From positions 1-27,572 of the IMG/VR virus record IMGVR_UViG_3300032288_002758: DNA of 27,572 nucleotides; one strand, 5' to 3'. Shown piece by piece: positions 23,748-27,572 of this stretch. This stretch comes from a virus. Numbering within the stretch: position 1 is the stretch's first letter; every line of letters starts with the position of its first letter. The notes beneath the pieces were generated by a model. It was given only the letters and a program-made list of their open reading frames with translations, was not told the DNA's origin and did not search any database. Made by a program: the position numbers and the translations under genes.

Positions 23748-23821
23748 CCATCGTTGTTTGTGTTGCAACTTCAACATATAAAGGCTGGGCAGAGATTTCA
23801 AGATCGAACTCAGCCTTTTTC
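23748..23821 (+). ncRNA. Short terminated leader or small RNA
   Basis: Between the TATAAT promoter and the methyltransferase gene lies a possible transcript of about 75 nt. It has a small stem TGTTG/CAACA near 23760-23776, then AAAGGCTG (23780-23787) pairing with CAGCCTTT (23811-23818) across a 23-nt loop, followed by T residues to 23821. The last stem and T-run are an intrinsic terminator on the plus strand. It may be a small RNA or an attenuated leader of the downstream operon. Confidence 0.45.
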
Positions 23822-23859
23822 ATTGATTATCGTATAAGTTTGGGATCTATTTAGGTTTA

Positions 23860-25092
23860 ATGATCAATTTGATTAACGATGACTGTCTGAATGCTTTAAA
23901 ACATCTTGATGCCGATAGCATTGATTCACTGGTGACTGATCCGCCAGCCGGTATCTCATTCATGGGCAAGGAATGGGACTCAGATAAGGGTGGGCGTGAT
24001 GGATGGATTGCTTGGATGACTGAAGTAATGCGTGAATGCCATAGGGTATTGAAGCCAGGTGCGCATGGTCTTGTTTGGGCTATTCCACGGACTTCACATT
24101 GGACATCTACGGCACTAGAAAATGCAGGGTTTGAGGTGCGAGACGTTGTCACTCATCTATTCGGTTCTGGCTTTCCTAAGTCATTAGACATAAGCAAGGT
24201 TATTGATAAGGCGTCTGGCGCTGAGAGAAAGGTGATAGGAATAAATCCTAACCATAGAAGGTTAACTGATACTGAAACAATGTGCGGACAGCCTCATGTT
24301 GGAATTGGAAGTATAACCGTTCCTTCAACCGATTCAGCTAAGCAATGGCAAGGATGGGGAACAGCTTTGAAGCCAGCAAGCGAGCATTGGGTTTTAGTTA
24401 GGAAGCCACTTGGAGAAAAAACCGTAGCAGCGAATGTTTTGAAGCATGGAACGGGTGGAATCAACATTGATGCAAGTAGGGTTGGAGTTTCAGAAAGTGA
24501 TCCGAATCACAGAAAGCCAAGTGTCGATTGGCAGAATGCAGACAATCCAGCTTCTACTCATTTTGGAAGTGGTGGAAGACCTATTGAAAATTTGAACATT
24601 AAAGGTCGCTTCCCTGCTAACCTTGTTCTATCTCATTCCCAACATTGCCAAGACGATCAATGCGATATTGAGTGCGCTATATTGCAGCTTGATGCGCAGA
24701 GTTTGGCAGGAGGAATGCACTCGGCTGGCTGTAAAAAACAGAATAACTTTGTGGGAAACAAAGGAAGCAAAACAGTAAATATAGGCGGAGGGATTAGCGC
24801 TAATCGTTTTGGAGATTCAGGCGGAGCTTCCCGATTCTTCTACTGCGCTAAGATTTCCACAAGCGAGCGGAATGCAGGTGCTAATAATAATCACCCTACC
24901 GTTAAGCCTAAGAAGCTCATGAGTTACTTTTGCAAGATGATAACCCCACCTGAAGGCATTGTACTCGATCCATTCATGGGAAGTGGTAGCACTGGCATTG
25001 CAGCGAAGGAATGCGGATTTAAGTTTATCGGTATTGAACGTGAAACTGATTACTTTGAGATAGCGAGTAAACGTATAAAAAATACTGATTGA
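23860..25092 (+). CDS. Beta-class DNA methyltransferase (N4-cytosine or N6-adenine)
   Basis: This 410-aa protein has motif IV near the N-terminus (VTDPPAGISFMGKEWD, D27-P-P-A) and the AdoMet motif at the C-terminus (VLDPFMGSGSTG from D370), preceded by HPTVKPKKLM. That IV-to-I order is the beta class. The central 200 residues, with several Cys and His (CQDDQCDIEC), are probably the target-recognition part. DPPA in place of DPPY is unusual for amino-methyltransferases, but I recall it in a phage subgroup with FMGKEWD. No restriction gene is adjacent, so it is probably an orphan enzyme that modifies phage DNA. It opens the packaging-arm operon. Confidence 0.85.
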   Translation: MINLINDDCLNALKHLDADSIDSLVTDPPAGISFMGKEWDSDKGGRDGWIAWMTEVMRECHRVLKPGAHGLVWAIPRTSHWTSTALENAGFEVRDVVTHLFGSGFPKSLDISKVIDKASGAERKVIGINPNHRRLTDTETMCGQPHVGIGSITVPSTDSAKQWQGWGTALKPASEHWVLVRKPLGEKTVAANVLKHGTGGINIDASRVGVSESDPNHRKPSVDWQNADNPASTHFGSGGRPIENLNIKGRFPANLVLSHSQHCQDDQCDIECAILQLDAQSLAGGMHSAGCKKQNNFVGNKGSKTVNIGGGISANRFGDSGGASRFFYCAKISTSERNAGANNNHPTVKPKKLMSYFCKMITPPEGIVLDPFMGSGSTGIAAKECGFKFIGIERETDYFEIASKRIKNTD

Positions 25093-25101
25093 TTTATACC
25101 G

Positions 25102-25124
25102 CACCATAAGTGAACCTAATGGTG
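25102..25124 (+). promoter_or_regulatory. Hairpin just before a start codon
   Basis: CACCAT (25102-25107) pairs perfectly with ATGGTG (25119-25124) two nt before the ATG at 25127, which has no clear Shine-Dalgarno of its own. The hairpin could limit or reposition initiation at this start. Confidence 0.4.
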
Positions 25125-25126
25125 TT

Positions 25127-25321
25127 ATGAATCACACTGAAAGTAATCATATTGCATTCCAGGCCATCTTCAGCAAAGCCACAACCATCATCGACGGCTC
25201 TATTCGCATTTCACTAGACCTAACTCCTGACCAAGCGCAAGCCATGATCGACCTGATTCGCTTACAAGGCAGAATCCTAGAGGTCGCTATCGTTCCTCAT
25301 CCTAAAGGAAGTAAACTATGA
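25127..25321 (+). CDS. Hypothetical small protein, 64 aa
   Basis: This 64-aa alpha/beta protein has TIIDGSIRISLDLTPDQAQA, then MIDLIRLQGRILEVAIVPHP. The strand-helix-strand layout with LDLTPDQA is found in small phage proteins next to packaging genes, but the function is unknown. It has no evident ribosome binding site and is preceded by a hairpin. Its stop overlaps the terminase small subunit start as ATGA. Confidence 0.5.
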   Translation: MNHTESNHIAFQAIFSKATTIIDGSIRISLDLTPDQAQAMIDLIRLQGRILEVAIVPHPKGSKL

Positions 25322-25764
25322 GTACACTTGGAAGACCTTCTAAGTATAAACCTGAATATGATCAAATGCTTATAGATCATATGGCTTCAGGACTAAGCTT
25401 TGAATCCTTTGCCGGACTAATTCAAGTATGTGAAGACACGATTTATGAATGGGCTAAAGCTCATGCGTCATTTTCCGAGGCCAAAAGACAAGGATTCGCT
25501 AGAAATAGGCTTTGGTGGGAGCAAATGGGCAATGCGCACATCGTTCACACTGACTCCAAGTTCGAATCAAGCCCCAAGCTTAACTCCACAGTGTATATCT
25601 TTAACATGAAGAACCGCTTCCCTAAGCAATGGCGTGACCGCACCGAAGTGAAGTCTACCGTCAAGATTGATTCTGAGGCGATTAGGAAGCTTTCTGATGA
25701 GGAGCTGGTGTCAGCTCTTAAAGATGCCGTCAAAGGGCTAGAAACGGATTCTGACGATGAATAA
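25318..25764 (+). CDS. Terminase small subunit
   Basis: This 148-aa protein has the classic start GRPSKYKPEYDQMLIDHMAS followed by a helix-turn-helix (SFESFAGLIQVCEDTIYEWA), then EAKRQGFARNRLWWEQMG and the segment YIFNMKNRFPKQWRDRTEV. This order is typical of phage small terminases that recognise the packaging site and assemble into a ring. The tail is acidic. It is coupled to the previous gene by ATGA and overlaps the next by 8 nt. The large subunit lies 0.8 kb downstream. Confidence 0.85.
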   Translation: MSTLGRPSKYKPEYDQMLIDHMASGLSFESFAGLIQVCEDTIYEWAKAHASFSEAKRQGFARNRLWWEQMGNAHIVHTDSKFESSPKLNSTVYIFNMKNRFPKQWRDRTEVKSTVKIDSEAIRKLSDEELVSALKDAVKGLETDSDDE

Positions 25765-26191
25765 AGGCATTCCTGTAAAGATTCGCCAGGCTGTTGAGAC
25801 AGATCGGAACTTTATCTTCAGCAAATGGCTTAAGAACTACAAGTTTAGCTCTCGCTTTGCTAAGCGCATCAAGAATGATGTGTTTTACAAGTGGCATCAG
25901 CTGATCTTAGAAGGCATTCTTTCAAGACCCTCTACCCATGTTTACATTGCGCACCCAGACGATGAGCCTGACGTTTTGCTTGGGTTTATCTGCTTTGAAG
26001 ATGTGAACGACACTAAAGTGATTCATTACGTGTTTGTTAAGCCTGAGTTCAGAAGCTTCGGCCTTGGGCGCACCCTTTACAATCAAGCCATGAATGACTC
26101 TATCGGCGGTTACTTCACACACTGGACTTACCCGGTCGATCAACTTGAATCAAAACTGATTGGCCTAACTTATGACCCCTACAGAATTTAA
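25757..26191 (+). CDS. GNAT-family acetyltransferase-like protein
   Basis: This 144-aa protein shows GNAT landmarks: VKIRQAVETDRNFI at the start, LLGFICFEDVNDTKVIHYVF as strands 2-4, and KPEFRSFGLGRTLYNQ with the acetyl-CoA loop R99-S-F-G-L-G. Unlike the protein at 2637, this loop is intact, so acetyl-CoA binding is likely. The acceptor is unknown. Acetyltransferase-like genes beside terminase are known in several podovirus genomes. It overlaps both neighbours. Confidence 0.75.
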   Translation: MNKGIPVKIRQAVETDRNFIFSKWLKNYKFSSRFAKRIKNDVFYKWHQLILEGILSRPSTHVYIAHPDDEPDVLLGFICFEDVNDTKVIHYVFVKPEFRSFGLGRTLYNQAMNDSIGGYFTHWTYPVDQLESKLIGLTYDPYRI

Positions 26192-26363
26192 ACCCGATGA
26201 TTGGGAGTTTTATCTGACTGAGGAAGACCTGGGTAAGCTTCTCGGCCTTATGAAACGCATGAAGACCAATACCATTTACTTCTCATCACATAATTTACTA
26301 GAGTTAAGAGAAGACATTGATAGTATTGTTTACGATAAGAAACTGTTTGATATGAAAAACTAG
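26172..26363 (+). CDS. Hypothetical small protein, 63 aa
   Basis: This 63-aa acidic protein starts 20 nt inside the GNAT gene. It has WEFYLTEEDLGKLLGLMKRM, then TIYFSSHNLLELREDIDSIV. No motif and no membrane segment. Its start has no strong ribosome binding site, so translation probably depends on the overlap. Function unknown. Confidence 0.5.
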   Translation: MTPTEFKPDDWEFYLTEEDLGKLLGLMKRMKTNTIYFSSHNLLELREDIDSIVYDKKLFDMKN

Positions 26364-26374
26364 GAGAGTAACCC

Positions 26375-26599
26375 ATGGAAAAAAATAAAGTAGAATTAAG
26401 TAAAAAAGATTTCATCGTTCGCCAAATTGAACTTCACATCGCTGTGCTTTACGCTAATAACGCTAAAAGCTCATTCACTTCTAAAGAGTTTGAAATTGAA
26501 CACATCCCAGGTATCGGTTTCTCTGTTTACAAACAAGGCGCTTCTTACAAGAAAGCTGTTCCCTACAATCAGGTGAAGTCATTCGAGTTTGAAGTATAA
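26375..26599 (+). CDS. Hypothetical small protein, 74 aa
   Basis: This 74-aa protein has a strong ribosome binding site (AGGAG) before the ATG. A helix (KKDFIVRQIELHIAVLYANN) is followed by a beta segment (HIPGIGFSVYKQGASYKKAV) ending in VKSFEFEV. It lies directly before the terminase large subunit and overlaps its start by 11 nt. Function unknown. Confidence 0.55.
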   Translation: MEKNKVELSKKDFIVRQIELHIAVLYANNAKSSFTSKEFEIEHIPGIGFSVYKQGASYKKAVPYNQVKSFEFEV

Positions 26600-27572
26600 C
26601 CTAGACGATGTTCGATTGCTTCTTGCTGAGCTTGAGAGGCGCAAAAGCCTTCCTAAGTTCGTGCTCGATGATTATTGCTTTACGGAGCAAATCGAATTTA
26701 TTACCGATAAAAACCGCTTTAAAACGGCAGTGTGCTCACGGCGTGCAGGAAAGACCATATCTTGCGCCGTTCATCTGCTTGATCACGCTAGAAGCAATCC
26801 TAACCGTGTGTGCTTGTACATTACGCTTGATCGAAAGAATGCTAAACGAATCATTTGGAGAGACATCACGAAGATCAATAAAGAGTTTAACCTTGGTTTC
26901 CGCATCGACAATCAAGAACTAAGCCTTACCCATCACAACGGTTCAGTGATTTATATATCAGGAGCAAAAGACAAATCAGAGATCGAGAAGTACCGAGGTT
27001 TAGCTATCAGCCTTGTCTACATCGACGAATGCCAGTCATTCAGAAGCTATATCGAAGACCTTGTAGACGATGTTCTTGGTGCGGCTCTTTACGACTACAG
27101 CGGAACATTATGCCTCATCGGTACTCCTGGAGCTGTGCCGGCAGGGTACTTCTACCAAGCCACGCAGTCAGAGCGGTGGTCGCATCACTCGTGGACTATG
27201 TTTCAGAATCCCCATCTCGAGGCTAAATCTGGCCGTAAAATCATTGAGCTTGTTGAAGAAGACATGAAACGTATGGGTGTGACGATTGACCACCCTAAAA
27301 TTCAACGTGAATGCTTCGGCAAATGGGTAATTGATACCGAATCTCTTGTGCTTAGATATGACCCTGACAGAAACGACTACAACACAATTAACGAGTCAGG
27401 AGAATGGTCTTACATCATCGGTGTAGACCTTGGATGGCATGATTCTGACGCTATTGCAGTTATTGGATGGCGGAAGTACAGCCGTCAAAGTTATCTCATC
27501 AAAGAGATCGTGAAGCCCAAGCAAGGCATCACAGAACTAGCGAATCAGCTAAAACTTCTCTATGCCGAATAT
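26589..27572 (+). CDS. Terminase large subunit, 3' truncated
   Basis: The frame opens after a stop just upstream and offers TTG at 26589 as the best start (MKYNLDDVRLLLAELERRKS); no ATG occurs before the ATPase motifs, so a rare start coupled to the previous gene is likely. It runs off the right edge after 328 codons. ATPase motifs are clear: Walker A CSRRAGKT (49-56), Walker B LVYIDECQ with D146 and E147, and coupling motif CLIGTPG. The nuclease domain begins with IIGVDLGWHDSDA (D280). It drives DNA into the procapsid and cuts the concatemer. The remaining nuclease motifs are outside the window. Confidence 0.9.
   Translation, partial: MKYNLDDVRLLLAELERRKSLPKFVLDDYCFTEQIEFITDKNRFKTAVCSRRAGKTISCAVHLLDHARSNPNRVCLYITLDRKNAKRIIWRDITKINKEFNLGFRIDNQELSLTHHNGSVIYISGAKDKSEIEKYRGLAISLVYIDECQSFRSYIEDLVDDVLGAALYDYSGTLCLIGTPGAVPAGYFYQATQSERWSHHSWTMFQNPHLEAKSGRKIIELVEEDMKRMGVTIDHPKIQRECFGKWVIDTESLVLRYDPDRNDYNTINESGEWSYIIGVDLGWHDSDAIAVIGWRKYSRQSYLIKEIVKPKQGITELANQLKLLYAEY

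Noticed and set aside
26608-26922. Open frame of 104 codons at the terminase start
   Set aside because: It lies in another frame over the terminase ATPase domain, whose motifs are unmistakable.
1-27572. CRISPR array, insertion sequence, integrase or attachment site
   Set aside because: No regularly spaced repeats, transposase, integrase or tRNA-end duplication was seen.

Overview
The window looks like part of the genome of a tailed, probably short-tailed (podovirus-like) bacteriophage. The reasons are a terminase small and large subunit, a tail nozzle/stabilisation-type protein followed by three large Gln/Ala/Gly-rich ejection-type proteins, modular beta-rich appendage proteins, a lysis region, a RecE-like exonuclease with a DUF1071-type annealing protein and an SSB, a phage tRNA, and dense gene packing with ATGA and TAATG start/stop overlaps. 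No integrase, repressor, DNA polymerase or RNA polymerase is visible. The host is probably Gram-negative: there is a spanin-like nested gene, a lipoprotein-like gene and exported proteins with paired cysteines. I cannot name the host.

Layout. (1) 1-17671, plus strand: 5'-truncated nozzle/stabilisation protein, GNAT-like protein, three internal-virion-type proteins (248, 1318 and 890 aa), appendage genes (10388-14910), a lysis-type cluster of very small membrane or coiled-coil genes (14932-15667), a DUF5675-like protein, a calcineurin-like phosphoesterase with an HNH-repeat-like N-terminus, a HELIH metallopeptidase-like protein and a small exported protein. (2) 17733-23190, minus strand, read right to left: tRNA-Asn(GTT), a small unknown, SSB, a frameshifted zinc-finger-like gene, a run of small unknown genes, RecE-like exonuclease, DUF1071-type annealing protein, VRR-NUC nuclease, a 33-aa membrane protein, a lipoprotein-like HE-motif protein, an 11-codon lysine-rich ORF, an intrinsic terminator, then a separately promoted 48-aa basic protein. 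(3) 23191-23859: a protein-free region that I read as RNA and regulatory sequence. It holds a possible structured RNA on the minus strand with internally repeated motifs, a palindrome, and a plus-strand promoter followed by a short terminated transcript. (4) 23860-27572, plus strand: beta-class DNA methyltransferase, a small unknown, terminase small subunit, GNAT-like protein, two small unknowns and the terminase large subunit, which runs off the right edge.

The plus-strand left arm and the minus-strand recombination arm converge near 17.7 kb. The recombination arm and the packaging arm diverge from 23.2-23.8 kb, which makes that region the likely control centre. Several supported genes are shorter than 60 codons and are placed by start/stop coupling and ribosome binding sites. 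The most unusual items are the 23.3-23.67 kb RNA candidate, the folded element between the annealing-protein and VRR-NUC genes, the repeated head motif inside the 1318-aa protein, and the signal-peptide-bearing, cysteine-paired appendage protein.
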